A model generated the notes under the pieces. That model was given only the letters and a program-made list of their open reading frames with translations, was not told the origin of the DNA and did no database searches. Of a stretch of DNA of 64,000 nt, positions 17,456 to 26,574 are shown one piece after another. The stretch covers positions 620,001 to 684,000 of the forward strand of contig NZ_CP085345.1 of assembly GCF_020618415.1 (NCBI RefSeq). The letters run 5' to 3'. A program made the translations under genes and the position numbers. The stretch comes from Cupriavidus sp. MP-37. GTDB lineage: Bacteria; Pseudomonadota; Gammaproteobacteria; Burkholderiales; Burkholderiaceae. Position 1 is the first letter of the stretch; every line of letters begins with the position of its first letter.

Positions 17456-18409
17456 TCACTGGCCGAACAGTTCACCCAGCCGCAGGCGCAGCCATTGCTG
17501 GCCGGCGGGACGCTGGTCGAAGCCGATCTGCATGGCAGTGACGGCGGTCTTGGTCTTGTAGACGACGGACTCGTCCTCGGCCTGCGCGGCGGTCGGCGTG
17601 CCGCTGCCGGCGCCGATGCCGAGCCCGTACGGCGCCGTGCCGCTGAACTTCAGCGCATAGGCATCGAAGGTGCCATGCCGCGAGAACGCGAACGGCGTGG
17701 CGGACGTCGGCGCGTTCGGGAAGTTGACGTTCAGCGCCAGCCCCGCCGGCAGCAGCGGGCCGCCATTGGCCTTGGCCTGCAGCGTATTGACCAGCTTGAT
17801 GGTCAGTTGCGCCACCACGCCGGACACCGGGCTCGCCAGTCCGGCATTGTCGACCGAATCCGTGCCCGCGCTCAGCGCGATCGACGGAATGCCGCGCGCG
17901 GCGCCGAACTGCGCATTGCTGACGGTGCCGGAACTGTTGACGATGCGGCCGACGTTCTGGCCTTCGTTGGGACCGGACAGCACCAGGTCCGGGGCCTTGC
18001 CCCAGCGTGCCGGCGCCAGCACGTCCAGGCCGTACATGGTCGCCATCACCGGCGTGCCATGGGCGTAGTGGTAATCGCCGTTGGTGTAGCCCGGCTTGGT
18101 GAAGGGCCCCACCGCGGGCTCCCCCGTCTTCGCCGCGCCGTTGTGGCAACCGCCTTCGGCCTCGACCTGGGTCTTGTCGTTGTCCGCCACGATGACCGTG
18201 GTGCTGTACATCACGATGCCGGCGCCACGGCCGCTCTGGCCGGTGCAGGGTACGCTGACGATGACGTTGTGGCCGGCGCCCTTGAGGGCGTCGTACAGCG
18301 CCCTCAGGTTGCTGGTCAGGCCGTCATCATTGGTCAGCAGGATGTTGAGGGCGAAGGCAGGACTCGCCGTGGCGGCGAGCAAGGCCGCGGCGAACAGGCG
18401 GGATTTCAT
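17456..18409 (-). CDS. surE: Secreted SurE-family 5'/3'-nucleotidase
   Basis: This is a SurE-fold metal-dependent phosphatase (317 aa) acting on nucleoside monophosphates or related phosphate esters. The metal site NDDG is at residues 27-30, SGPNEGQNVG at 145-154 replaces the usual SGIN motif, and SGTVSNAQFGAARGIPSIALS is the standard next helix. It differs from cytoplasmic SurE (about 250 aa) by a clear signal peptide ending near SPAFA and by extra insertions, so periplasmic or secreted nucleotide scavenging is inferred. It is followed by a lipoprotein gene. Confidence 0.85.
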   Translation of the reverse strand: MKSRLFAAALLAATASPAFALNILLTNDDGLTSNLRALYDALKGAGHNVIVSVPCTGQSGRGAGIVMYSTTVIVADNDKTQVEAEGGCHNGAAKTGEPAVGPFTKPGYTNGDYHYAHGTPVMATMYGLDVLAPARWGKAPDLVLSGPNEGQNVGRIVNSSGTVSNAQFGAARGIPSIALSAGTDSVDNAGLASPVSGVVAQLTIKLVNTLQAKANGGPLLPAGLALNVNFPNAPTSATPFAFSRHGTFDAYALKFSGTAPYGLGIGAGSGTPTAAQAEDESVVYKTKTAVTAMQIGFDQRPAGQQWLRLRLGELFGQ

Positions 18410-18695
18410 GTCGGTGGTGTGTCGAGTCGGTTCAGGAATGCGGGCGTGGCATGCCCGCGCGGCAGGCAGATACTGCGAGCAGCCCGGTGAGGCTGGCGCG
18501 GCGCATGCGCAGGCAGCGCCGATGTAGGTGGCGCGCGCCGGGCGCAGCGCCCGGTGTCATCCGTGGTGGACGGACGCTACCTTAACCGCGCTTGATGACA
18601 GTTGCGTGAACAACAACGTTAGCCATGCGCCGGGCCGGGAGCCTGGGACTGTTGCGCAAGGCAAGCATGGGGCCGCGGCGCACGCCCGCTGTGTC

Positions 18696-19520
18696 CTACG
18701 AGCCCACCTTGAGTTGGCCGCCACGACCGAGCCCGCCCTTGACTTCCTGGGCCTTATAGTTGCGCAGCGACACCACCATGTTGTTGTAGGCATCCATGAA
18801 TGCCGCCACGGTGGCCTTGCCTTCGGGCGTGCGGGAGAAGCCCGAGAGCCCGCCGGCCGCGCCGCCGCCCAGTGCGCTGAACGCGGCCCCGACGTTGGTT
18901 GCCGTGGAGTTGCCTTCCGAGATGGACAGCTGCACGCCGGAGCGGATGTCGAACATGGTCAGGGTCACGACCGATGCCTTGCTTTGCATGGCGCCACCGA
19001 CGAGCGCGCCGACCGTGCCGAACAGCCCGCCTACACCGGCGGCCAACTGACCCGTGGAGTCGTTATCGATGACGATGGAAGGCTCCATGTAGTAGTCGGC
19101 CGCTACGCGCTGTCCCTTGTGCTGACGTGAACCGGCGCGGAACTCGCCGGAATTGCGCTGCTTGTCGGTAATGTTCGACAGCTTGCTTTCGGTGCTGTTA
19201 TTGCCGATCGAGGTGATCACGAAGCAGTTCGATTGCTGCACGGCCAGCCGGATCAGCGGCTCGATGGTCGTGACCTTGGTGGCCGCGCCAAAGCTCGCAT
19301 ACCATTCCTTGCCCCGGCCATCATCCACGGCAAGCGTGCCCAGCGGCTTGTCGCAGCGCTCCAGCGCGGCATTGGCATTCACGCTGGTCGCCCCGCCCGC
19401 GGCGCCGGTGGCGGCCGTCGACGCGGTGCCGGTGCTGAGGATGCCCCCTCCCGCGGCACAACCGGCCAGTACCAGGGATGTGGCCAAGCCGGCCACGCGC
19501 AGAGAAGTCTTCTTCGGCAT
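18696..19520 (-). CDS. CsgG/HfaB-like lipoprotein
   Basis: This 274-residue lipoprotein has a lipobox LAGC at about residues 18-21. The central part (TIEPLIRLAVQQSNCFVITS, then ADYYMEPSIVI, then VTLTMFDIRSGVQLSISEG) follows the pattern of the CsgG/HfaB fold, which forms secretion channels for curli or holdfast attachment. Gly-rich segments (LAAGVGGLFGTVGALVGGAM) may insert in the membrane. No curlin genes are present. It is encoded 43 bases downstream of a Sel1-repeat lipoprotein, so the two may form one outer-membrane complex. Confidence 0.65.
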   Translation of the reverse strand: MPKKTSLRVAGLATSLVLAGCAAGGGILSTGTASTAATGAAGGATSVNANAALERCDKPLGTLAVDDGRGKEWYASFGAATKVTTIEPLIRLAVQQSNCFVITSIGNNSTESKLSNITDKQRNSGEFRAGSRQHKGQRVAADYYMEPSIVIDNDSTGQLAAGVGGLFGTVGALVGGAMQSKASVVTLTMFDIRSGVQLSISEGNSTATNVGAAFSALGGGAAGGLSGFSRTPEGKATVAAFMDAYNNMVVSLRNYKAQEVKGGLGRGGQLKVGS

Positions 19521-19563
19521 GAGAATGCGTTCCTGTTGACGTAAGTAATAAAGAGACAGGGGC

Positions 19564-20151
19564 CTAGCGGGGATGCCAGCCGGCAGGGCCCCATACCCAG
19601 TAATACGGATAACTGCCGTACCACGTCATCCAAGACTTGCGATAGGCTTCGCGCACCTGGTACAGGCTCTGTTCGTCCACCTTGGCGGCTTGCGCTTTTG
19701 GAATCAGGTCGCGGGCTTCCTTGCTGCCTTGCGCTGCCGCGCGTGTCAGCCACGCCTCGGCTTCCGCAGGGTCCGAGCCCATTTCCTCAAACCCCATCAG
19801 GTAGATTCGCCCAAGCGCCAGCTGGGCCTGCATATGGCCGTTATCTCCGGCCTTGCGCAGCCATTGGAGGGCCTGATAGCTATTGCGCTCGACGCCGTCG
19901 CCGCGCAGCAGCCGCAAGCCCAGGTCGTAAGCGGCGTTCGGATCGCGCTGAGCCACCGCTGCCAAAGCCTGCATGCGCTGGTCGGCATCCGCGGATGCAT
20001 CCTGCGGTGTCGCGGCACGGCGATCCTGTTCGGCACAGGCGTTCCCGTTGCACAGGCGTACTGTCGGGGAGCGGGGTGACAGCTGGTCTGCCGGTGTTTG
20101 CGCGACGCATCCTGCAAGACCAAATATCAACAAGAACGTAACAGTCTTCAT
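19564..20151 (-). CDS. Sel1-repeat lipoprotein
   Basis: This 195-residue lipoprotein has a lipobox LAGC at about residues 12-15. At least two Sel1 (TPR-like) repeats follow: NAAYDLGLRLLRGDGVERNSYQALQWLRKAG and AQLALGRIYLMGFEEMGSDPAEAEAWLTRAA. These repeats mediate protein contacts in the periplasm. The C terminus is aromatic (WMTWYGSYPYYWVWGPAGW), unusual for a soluble domain and perhaps a surface-exposed or membrane-associated tail. It is the first gene of a pair with the CsgG-like lipoprotein. Confidence 0.72.
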   Translation of the reverse strand: MKTVTFLLIFGLAGCVAQTPADQLSPRSPTVRLCNGNACAEQDRRAATPQDASADADQRMQALAAVAQRDPNAAYDLGLRLLRGDGVERNSYQALQWLRKAGDNGHMQAQLALGRIYLMGFEEMGSDPAEAEAWLTRAAAQGSKEARDLIPKAQAAKVDEQSLYQVREAYRKSWMTWYGSYPYYWVWGPAGWHPR

Positions 20152-20253
20152 AAATCGAAAAAGACTTGATACAACTAAGTCTTCTGCCGCATCTGGATTT
20201 CTTTTAAAAAAAAGCGGAGCCAGTGTAGACCTGCAGCACTAATGCCGCACCAT

Positions 20254-20290
20254 GAAAAAATGCCCCGTGTCCGCCGGCGCACGGGCATTT
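20254..20290 (-). terminator. Intrinsic terminator downstream of dnaE2
   Basis: On the minus strand, AAATGCCCGTG pairs with CACGGGGCATTT (one bulge) and is followed by a run of T. It lies about 105 bases past the dnaE2 stop and separates the mutagenesis operon from the Sel1 lipoprotein gene. Confidence 0.75.
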
Positions 20291-20395
20291 GTCTTTGGTC
20301 AAAACCGGCGCGCAGCACGTACCGTTGCCTGAAGAAGCAGGAAAGCGGAAAGCAGCTTCCGCGACCTGGCCAGCGGCAACGAGGCGGCCGGTAAT

Positions 20396-23300
20396 TCAAT
20401 GAAAATCCCGGCTCCCCACCAGCAACCGTCCCAGCATCGGACTCAGGTCCACCAGCTCCTTGGCCACCAGGTGGCGCACGTCGCCCTGGCGCTGCCAGGT
20501 GCCGACCACGCCCAGCAGCGTGGCCCCCAGCACCTCCTTGCGCTGGCGCTCGACCAGGTCTGGCCACAGGATCAGGTTGATGCTGCCGGTCTCGTCCTCG
20601 ATGGTGGCGAAGATGGTGCCGCTGGCGGTGGACGGGCGCTGGCGCACGGTGACGATGCCGCAGGCGCGCACGCGGCGGCCGTTGGCGCAGCGTTCGAGCT
20701 GGCTGGCGGTGGCAAAGCGCATCGCCGCCAGCTTGTGCCGCAGCAGCGCCAGCGGGTGCGACTTGAGCGACAGGCCCAGGCTGGCATAGTCCGCGGTCAC
20801 GTCTTCGCCCAGGCGCGGCGCGGGCAGCGCCAGCGCGGCTTCGGCGGGCGGCGCTTGGTACAGCAGGTCGCGGTGCGCGGCATGCGCTGCCGCGGCGCGT
20901 GCCTGCCAGCGGGCCTGGCGGCGGTTGCCGGCGAGCGGCGCCAGCGCGTCGGCGGCGGCCAGCACGTCGATGTCGTGGCGGTCCAGGCCGGCGCGCAGGG
21001 CCAGGTCTTCGACGCTGTCGAAGGCACGCTGCGCGCGCGCGGCCTCGATGCGCAGCGCGGCGGCTTCGCGCATGCCCTTGACCCGGCCCAGGCCCAGGCG
21101 CACGCGCGGATGCGGCGGCTGGTCTTGCCGGGTGCTGGCCGTATCGGACTCCGGCGCCGGCTCCAGCGTGCTGTCCCAGCGGCTGATGGTGACATCCACC
21201 GGCAGCACCTGCACACCATGGCGGCGCGCGTCCTGCACCAGCTGCGAGGGCGAATAGAAGCCCATCGGCTGGCTGTTCAGCAGCGCGCACAGGAAGGCCG
21301 CCGGATGGTGGCACTTGAGCCACGAACTCACGTACACCAGCTTGGCGAAGCTGGCGGCATGGCTTTCGGGGAAGCCATATTCGCCAAACCCCTCGATCTG
21401 CTTGCAGATCGCCAGCGCAAAGGATTCCGGATAGCCGTTGCCGGTCAGCGCGCGCACCAGCGCGTCCTGGTGCTGGCGCAGGTCGCCGCGCCGCCGCCAC
21501 GCCGCCATCGAGCGGCGCAGCTGGTCGGCTTGCCCGGGCGAAAAACCCGCCGCGTCGATGGCCAGCTGCATCACCTGCTCCTGGAAGATCGGCACGCCCA
21601 GCGTGCGCCCCAGCACCTTCTCGATCACCGCGTTGAAGTAGACCGGCGGCTTGCGCGTGCGGCGGAAGGCCTCGCGCCGCTTCAGGTACGGATGGACCAT
21701 GCCGCCCTGGATCGGGCCCGGCCGCACGATGGCCACCTCCACCACCAGGTCGTAGTACTCGCGCGGCTGCAGCCGCGGCAGCATCGATTGCTGCGCGCGC
21801 GACTCGATCTGGAACACGCCGATGGTGTCGGCCTTGCAGATCATGTCGTAGGTCTGCGTGTCTTCCTTCGGGATGTCTTCCATGCGCGCCGGCAGCCCCG
21901 CGCGCGCCGGGTCGCGGCTGGGATTGGGGATCATCTCCAGCGCGCGCCGGATCGCCGACAGCATGCCCAGCGCCAGCACGTCGACCTTGAGCAGGCCCAG
22001 CGACTCCAGGTCGTCCTTGTCCCACTGGATCACGCTGCGGTCGGCCATGGCCGCGTTCTCGATCGGCACCAGCCGCGACAGCTTGTGCCGCGCAATCACG
22101 AAACCGCCCACATGCTGCGACAGATGGCGCGGAAAGCCGCGCAGCTGCGCGGTCAGGCTGGCCCACTGCTGCACCGCCGGGGACTCGGGATCGAGCCCGT
22201 AGCGGGCGATCTTGTCGACAAAGCCCGGGCCGCCGTCCCACCATGCCTGGCCCTTGACCACCTGCTCGACCACGCTGGCGTCGATGCCCAGCGCACGGCC
22301 CACGTCGCGCAGGGCGCTGCGCGAACGGTAGGTGATCAGCGACGCCGCCAGCGCGGCGCGATGGCGGCCGTATTTGTCGTAGATGTACTGGATCACCTCT
22401 TCGCGCCGCTGGTGCTCGAAATCCACGTCGATGTCGGGCGGCTCATCGCGCTCGCGCGACAGGAAGCGGCCGAACAGCAGGTTGGCCTGCTCTGGGCTGA
22501 CCTCGGTCACATAGAGGCAGAAGCACACCAGCGAATTGGCGGCGGAGCCGCGCCCCTGGCACAGGATGCCGCGCGAGCGCGCAAAGCGCACGATGTCGTG
22601 CACCGTGAGGAAGAACGGCTCGTAGTGCTTTTCCTCGATCAGTTCGAGCTCTTCTTCCAGCTGCTTGTCCCACTCTGGCTTGAGGCCGTTGGGAAAGCGC
22701 TCGCGCTTGCCGCGCTCGACTTCCTTGCGCAGGTAGGAGATCGGGGTCTCGCCGGGCGGCACCAGTTCCTCGGGGTACTCGTAACGCAGCGTGCCCAGCG
22801 AGAAATCGCAGCTCTGGGCAATCTTCAGCGTCTGCGCCAGCGCCTCGCGCGGATACAGGCGCGACAGCACCTGGCGCATGCGCAAATGCTGCTCGGCATT
22901 GGGCGCCAGCGCCATGCCGCATTCGGCCAGCGGCTGGCCCAGCCGGATCGCGGTCAGCACGTCGGACAGCGGCTTGCGCGAGCGCACGTGCATGGTGACC
23001 GCGCCGGCCGCGGCCAGCGGCACGCCGGTCCGGGCCGAGACCGCTTCCAGGCGCGCGCGGTGCAGGGCATCGGCATGGCCCTGCAGTTGTTCCAGCGCGA
23101 TCCAGGCACGCTCGCCGAACACGGCGCGGCACCACTCGGCCTGCGCCAGCAGCCGCTCAGGCTCGGCGCAGTAGTCGGGCAGCAGCAGCGCCACGCAGCC
23201 GGGCATGCCGCGCAGGTGGGCGACGTCGCCGGCCGGCGCGGCGAGGTCTTCGGGATGCAGCCGGTAGCTGCCCTTCTGCGCGCGCCGGCGGCCCAGCGTG

Positions 23301-23848
23301 ATCAGCTCGCTCAGGTTGCCGAAGCCCTCGCGATGCTGCGCGATCAGCACCAGCCGCAGCGGCGCCTGCGCCGAACCATCGGCCGGGGTCAGGCTGAAGC
23401 GGCTGCCGATCAGCAGCGCGAACGCATCGGCGGCGCGGGCCAGCGCCTGCAGCCGCCGGTGGCGGTTGGCAAGGAAGTCGGGATCGTCATCGCCGGTGCC
23501 GAAGGCATCGCCGTCGTCCAGCAGCGGTTCATCGACGCCTTGAGCGACGCCCTCCGCGCCGCCCCCCACCCCGCATGCAGCGCTGCGCGCCACCGCGTCG
23601 TGCAGGCGCTTGCGCAGCGTCTCGATGGCATCGTGCGCGCGCGCGGTGCCGGCCACCGAGCATTCATCGGTCAGCGCCAGCCCGCTGTAGCCCAGGCCGA
23701 AGGCGCGCTCGATCAGCTCGCCCGGGTGCGAGGCGCCGGTCAGGAAGGTGAAGTTGGAGATGCAGTGCAGCTCCACGTAATCCGGCAGCGCCGGCAGCAA
23801 ACCCGGCAAGGACGCCGGCCACGCGGGGGGCAAAGGCGGCGCGCTCAT
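20396..23848 (-). CDS. dnaE2: Error-prone DNA polymerase DnaE2 (ImuC)
   Basis: This 1,150-residue C-family polymerase alpha subunit is the catalytic enzyme of the ImuABC translesion mutasome. It has an N-terminal PHP domain (YVELHCISNFTFLTGASHP), the palm aspartates in PPDIDVDFEHQRREEV, and fingers motifs such as GRGSAANSLVCFCLYVTEV. A C-terminal OB fold (FATIEDETGSINLILWPD) follows. The length is shorter than replicative DnaE, as usual for DnaE2. The ATG at 23848 overlaps the imuB stop (ATGA), so a much longer upstream extension in the same frame is rejected. It is transcribed from the LexA-box promoter at 26.3 kb. Confidence 0.96.
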   Translation of the reverse strand: MSAPPLPPAWPASLPGLLPALPDYVELHCISNFTFLTGASHPGELIERAFGLGYSGLALTDECSVAGTARAHDAIETLRKRLHDAVARSAACGVGGGAEGVAQGVDEPLLDDGDAFGTGDDDPDFLANRHRRLQALARAADAFALLIGSRFSLTPADGSAQAPLRLVLIAQHREGFGNLSELITLGRRRAQKGSYRLHPEDLAAPAGDVAHLRGMPGCVALLLPDYCAEPERLLAQAEWCRAVFGERAWIALEQLQGHADALHRARLEAVSARTGVPLAAAGAVTMHVRSRKPLSDVLTAIRLGQPLAECGMALAPNAEQHLRMRQVLSRLYPREALAQTLKIAQSCDFSLGTLRYEYPEELVPPGETPISYLRKEVERGKRERFPNGLKPEWDKQLEEELELIEEKHYEPFFLTVHDIVRFARSRGILCQGRGSAANSLVCFCLYVTEVSPEQANLLFGRFLSRERDEPPDIDVDFEHQRREEVIQYIYDKYGRHRAALAASLITYRSRSALRDVGRALGIDASVVEQVVKGQAWWDGGPGFVDKIARYGLDPESPAVQQWASLTAQLRGFPRHLSQHVGGFVIARHKLSRLVPIENAAMADRSVIQWDKDDLESLGLLKVDVLALGMLSAIRRALEMIPNPSRDPARAGLPARMEDIPKEDTQTYDMICKADTIGVFQIESRAQQSMLPRLQPREYYDLVVEVAIVRPGPIQGGMVHPYLKRREAFRRTRKPPVYFNAVIEKVLGRTLGVPIFQEQVMQLAIDAAGFSPGQADQLRRSMAAWRRRGDLRQHQDALVRALTGNGYPESFALAICKQIEGFGEYGFPESHAASFAKLVYVSSWLKCHHPAAFLCALLNSQPMGFYSPSQLVQDARRHGVQVLPVDVTISRWDSTLEPAPESDTASTRQDQPPHPRVRLGLGRVKGMREAAALRIEAARAQRAFDSVEDLALRAGLDRHDIDVLAAADALAPLAGNRRQARWQARAAAAHAAHRDLLYQAPPAEAALALPAPRLGEDVTADYASLGLSLKSHPLALLRHKLAAMRFATASQLERCANGRRVRACGIVTVRQRPSTASGTIFATIEDETGSINLILWPDLVERQRKEVLGATLLGVVGTWQRQGDVRHLVAKELVDLSPMLGRLLVGSRDFH

Positions 23849-25419
23849 GCGAACAACCCATGCAGGAACCAGCGATACTCGCCGCCATCGTCCTGCGCCG
23901 CATGGCCCGGACGCTCGCGGAAGATCCAGCAGCGCAGGCCGTCGGCGCGCTCGGCGATAAAGTAGTCGCGCGTGGCCAGCGCCCCGTCCCACCAGCCGGC
24001 CTCGATGCGCTCGGGCCGGCTCAGCAGCGCCAGCGGGCCGCCGTGGCAAGGCCGGTGGCCCTGCACCGGCAGCGGCAGCGGTTGCGGCAGCAGCCACAGC
24101 GGGCGCTCCGGCTGCGGCTGCGGCTGCGGCTGCGGCAGGCTGGCGGGCTTGCCGCCGGGCTCGTCGACCGGGCACCAGCGGTTGGCGCGCTCGGGCCGGT
24201 GGTCGGCCAGCGGCCGCGGCTGCAGCACGTTGTCGCGGCCCAGCCGCGCCATCAGCGTATCGAGCAGGCGGCCCAGGTCTTCCGGCGTGCCGCCGGGTTC
24301 GGGGAACAGCGCATCGCTTTGCGGCACGCAGGCGGCCATGGCTTCCACCCGCAGCGCCAGCCCGGTCACCGGGGCATGGAAGCTGAGCTTGTCGAGCTTT
24401 TCGCGCAGCAGCCGCGACAGGTGCGCGGGATCGCGGCTGGGCTGGGCCAAGCCCAGTGGCACCGGGGTGCCTTCGGTCGCGGCGCCGCGCCGGTAGCGCT
24501 CGTGCTCCAGCACCAGCACGCAGCGCGTCACGCCGGCCTGCTGCGCCGCCAGCCAGCCCGCCAGCGCCAGCAGCAGCCGCTGCGCGCCGGCCAGCACGGC
24601 TTCGGCGGATTCGATGCGGCCCGGCAGGTCCATGCGCTGTGCAAACGCGGGCGGCGCCACAAACCAGATAAAGCGCGCCGGCGCCTCGCCATAGGCCTGG
24701 TCCAGCCGAGCCAGCAGCGCCGGGCCCAGCCGGCGCGTCAGGCCCGCGCGCGGCAGGCGCCGCACCTCGCCCAGCGTGCGGCAGCCGATGCCGTCCAGCC
24801 AGGCCGGATCGGCCAGCGTCTGCAGCGCCTCCACCGGCAGGCGGTCCAGCAGCCGGTGCAGGCGCGCCATGCCCACCGCCCGGCGGCCGGGCCGCACCAC
24901 GCCGCGGCGCGTGCGCCGCAGCGGCTGGCGCGCCAGCCATGCGGCGCCGTGCGCGGTGGGCCCGGCCCCCACCTGGGCAATGGTGCCGAGCTGGCGCACG
25001 CAGGCACGCACCGCGCGGCACAGCGCACGGTGGCCGCCGAACAGGCGCAGGCTGGCGCTGACATCGAGCATGACGGTGGCCGACTCCGGCTCCTCGTCGA
25101 CGGTCACGGCCGGCGTGAAACGCAGCAGGGCCAGCGCCACCGCTTCCATCAGCGCGGCTTCGGCGGCCGGGTCGCGCTCCAGCTGCACGATATCGGCCGA
25201 CAGTGCCTGCACGCCGCCGCGGCGCATGCCATAGCGCACACCCAGCTGCATGGCCGGGCCATTGGCCAGCACCACCTGCTCGCGCGCCATCACCGCCACC
25301 GGCAGCGCATGGTGCAGGGTGGCGGCGGACACGCTCTCGGCGGGCGCCAGCTCAGGCCAGTTGGGCTGCAGGGCGTCCAGGGGCAGGCGCGGCAGGTGCA
25401 CCGCGATCCAGTACGGCAT
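23845..25419 (-). CDS. imuB: ImuB, catalytically inactive Y-family polymerase
   Basis: This 524-residue Y-family polymerase homologue serves in related bacteria as the hub linking DnaE2, ImuA and the beta clamp. It starts MPYWIAVHLPRLPLDALQP and has palm-like segments (VTVDEEPESATVMLDVSASLRLFGG), but the acidic residues of true Y polymerases are not in their usual context. A Pro-Gln repeat (about residues 425-435) marks a linker, encoded by a hexanucleotide repeat. Its start lies inside imuA (68-base overlap) and its stop overlaps dnaE2. Confidence 0.93.
   Translation of the reverse strand: MPYWIAVHLPRLPLDALQPNWPELAPAESVSAATLHHALPVAVMAREQVVLANGPAMQLGVRYGMRRGGVQALSADIVQLERDPAAEAALMEAVALALLRFTPAVTVDEEPESATVMLDVSASLRLFGGHRALCRAVRACVRQLGTIAQVGAGPTAHGAAWLARQPLRRTRRGVVRPGRRAVGMARLHRLLDRLPVEALQTLADPAWLDGIGCRTLGEVRRLPRAGLTRRLGPALLARLDQAYGEAPARFIWFVAPPAFAQRMDLPGRIESAEAVLAGAQRLLLALAGWLAAQQAGVTRCVLVLEHERYRRGAATEGTPVPLGLAQPSRDPAHLSRLLREKLDKLSFHAPVTGLALRVEAMAACVPQSDALFPEPGGTPEDLGRLLDTLMARLGRDNVLQPRPLADHRPERANRWCPVDEPGGKPASLPQPQPQPQPERPLWLLPQPLPLPVQGHRPCHGGPLALLSRPERIEAGWWDGALATRDYFIAERADGLRCWIFRERPGHAAQDDGGEYRWFLHGLFA
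24110..24133. repeat. Hexanucleotide repeat (GGCTGC)4 inside imuB
   Basis: Four perfect copies of GGCTGC encode Pro-Gln dipeptides in the ImuB linker. Changes in copy number would keep the reading frame and only change linker length. Confidence 0.8.
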
Positions 25420-26272
25420 CGGAAGAAAGCTGAGAAGACTGCGCCAGCGGTTCAGGCCCGGCCGGCGCCGGCGCAGGCGCGCCTGCCGGGACCGGCCAGG
25501 CGGCCGCGCGCGTGGCCGCCGCCATGCCGTCCAGGCGCAGCAGCAGCGGCGTGTCCCGCACCGGCCCGCGGCGCTTGTGGAAGGTGATCGACAGCACGTT
25601 GCCGGGCAGCGGCGCCAGCAGCAGCCGCAGCACCGCGGGCGACGACTCGCGCAGCGCCGCCGCCGGGCGCAGCGCCCATGCCACCGCGTCGCCGGCCTGC
25701 GCCAGCACCTGCAGCCGCCGCAGCGCCTCGGGACGCGCCGCGGGCAGCCACACCAGCACGCCGCCGAAGGCCTGGCTGCGCAGCAGCTGCTCGGCGGCCC
25801 ACAGCATGTCGGCCTGCTGCGCGGCCCTGGCCGCTTCGGCCGGAGCACGCACCCAGTAGCACTGCCGCGCCGGCAGCCCGGCCGCGGCCAGCCCCATCGC
25901 ATTGGGCAGGTAAGGCGGCGCCACCAGCGCAATGCGCCGCCCCGCCCCGGCCAGCGTGCGCAGGGCCGGCAGCAGCAGGCGCATTTCCCCCGCGCCGCCC
26001 TGCGTGGTCAGCAGTTCGGTCAGGCCGCCGGCCGGCCAGCCGCCGCCGGGCAGTTCCGCCGACAGCGCGTCGTAGCCGGTCGGGCACACCGCGGCCGCGC
26101 CGGCGCGGCCCAGCTGGCCGGCCCGCCACAACCCGGGATAGCGCTGCTCAAGCGCTGACAGCGCCTGCTGGCGCTCGGCCGCGGCAGGCCAGGCAGGTTC
26201 GGAAGCCGCCGGCGCAGGGAAAAGCAGACCCTCCGCCGCCCTTGGCGGGGCTGCGTGCAATGGCGCAGTCAT
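25352..26272 (-). CDS. imuA: ImuA, SOS mutagenesis accessory protein
   Basis: This 306-residue protein belongs to the ImuA (SulA/RecA-related) family that supports ImuB and DnaE2. It has LSAELPGGGWPAGGLTELLTT in place of a Walker A-like loop and GEMRLLLPALRTLAGAGRRIALVAPPYLPN, typical of ImuA. The C-terminal 40 residues are Pro/Ala-rich. It is the first gene of the operon; its ATG at 26272 is 55 bases after a perfect LexA box. Its 3' end overlaps imuB by 68 bases, longer than the usual few-base overlap. Confidence 0.9.
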   Translation of the reverse strand: MTAPLHAAPPRAAEGLLFPAPAASEPAWPAAAERQQALSALEQRYPGLWRAGQLGRAGAAAVCPTGYDALSAELPGGGWPAGGLTELLTTQGGAGEMRLLLPALRTLAGAGRRIALVAPPYLPNAMGLAAAGLPARQCYWVRAPAEAARAAQQADMLWAAEQLLRSQAFGGVLVWLPAARPEALRRLQVLAQAGDAVAWALRPAAALRESSPAVLRLLLAPLPGNVLSITFHKRRGPVRDTPLLLRLDGMAAATRAAAWPVPAGAPAPAPAGPEPLAQSSQLSSDAVLDRGAPAAPAPGRPAAQLA

Positions 26273-26326
26273 GTGAAGTTGGCGTCGCTCGCCAGCAGCG
26301 GCGAGGATTTAGGATATTTACGATGA

Positions 26327-26342
26327 CTGTATATTTATACAG
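26327..26342. promoter_or_regulatory. LexA (SOS) box of the imuA-imuB-dnaE2 operon
   Basis: CTGTATATTTATACAG is a perfect CTGT-N8-ACAG LexA site, an exact palindrome at the outer bases and AT-rich at the centre. It lies 55 bases upstream of the imuA start, so the cassette should be repressed by LexA and induced by DNA damage. Confidence 0.92.
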
Positions 26343-26463
26343 TATCGACGGCAAGGCAAGCGATAACGAGAGAGGTGGCTGCAGAGGCACCAGCGGCATG
26401 TCCCGACGACACGCCGGCGCCGTCTCGCACGCATGTCCTTGGCCACCGTAGCTGCCGTGCCCT

Positions 26464-26511
26464 ATCATTCCATAGAATGCTTTCTTACAAAAAAAGCTTC
26501 TATCGAATGAT
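26464..26511. promoter_or_regulatory. Long inverted repeat, candidate HipB operator
   Basis: Two arms, 26464-26483 and 26493-26511, are near-perfect inverted copies (ATCATTC[C/G]ATAGAA then GCTTT) separated by nine bases. Each arm also contains a small palindrome of the type TTCnATnGAA. The pair lies 64-111 bases upstream of hipB and would suit cooperative binding of two HipB dimers. Confidence 0.6.
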
Positions 26512-26574
26512 GAACACGAAGCCGGCCAGGGAAGGTATCATGCGAAAGAATGATTTTTTCAGCTGACTAATGCC

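Noticed and set aside
18538..18554. Hairpin CCGGGCG-cag-CGCCCGG upstream of surE as a terminator
   Set aside because: There is no U tract, and such short GC hairpins are frequent by chance at this base composition.
20399..23965. A 1,188-codon open frame on the plus strand across dnaE2
   Set aside because: It is the antisense shadow of dnaE2 in GC-rich DNA; the translation is rich in His, Arg and Gln with no domain, while the minus strand gives a clear polymerase.
23849..25021. N-terminal extension of dnaE2 by 391 codons
   Set aside because: The extension overlaps imuB completely and has shadow composition; the ATGA overlap at 23848 is the natural start.
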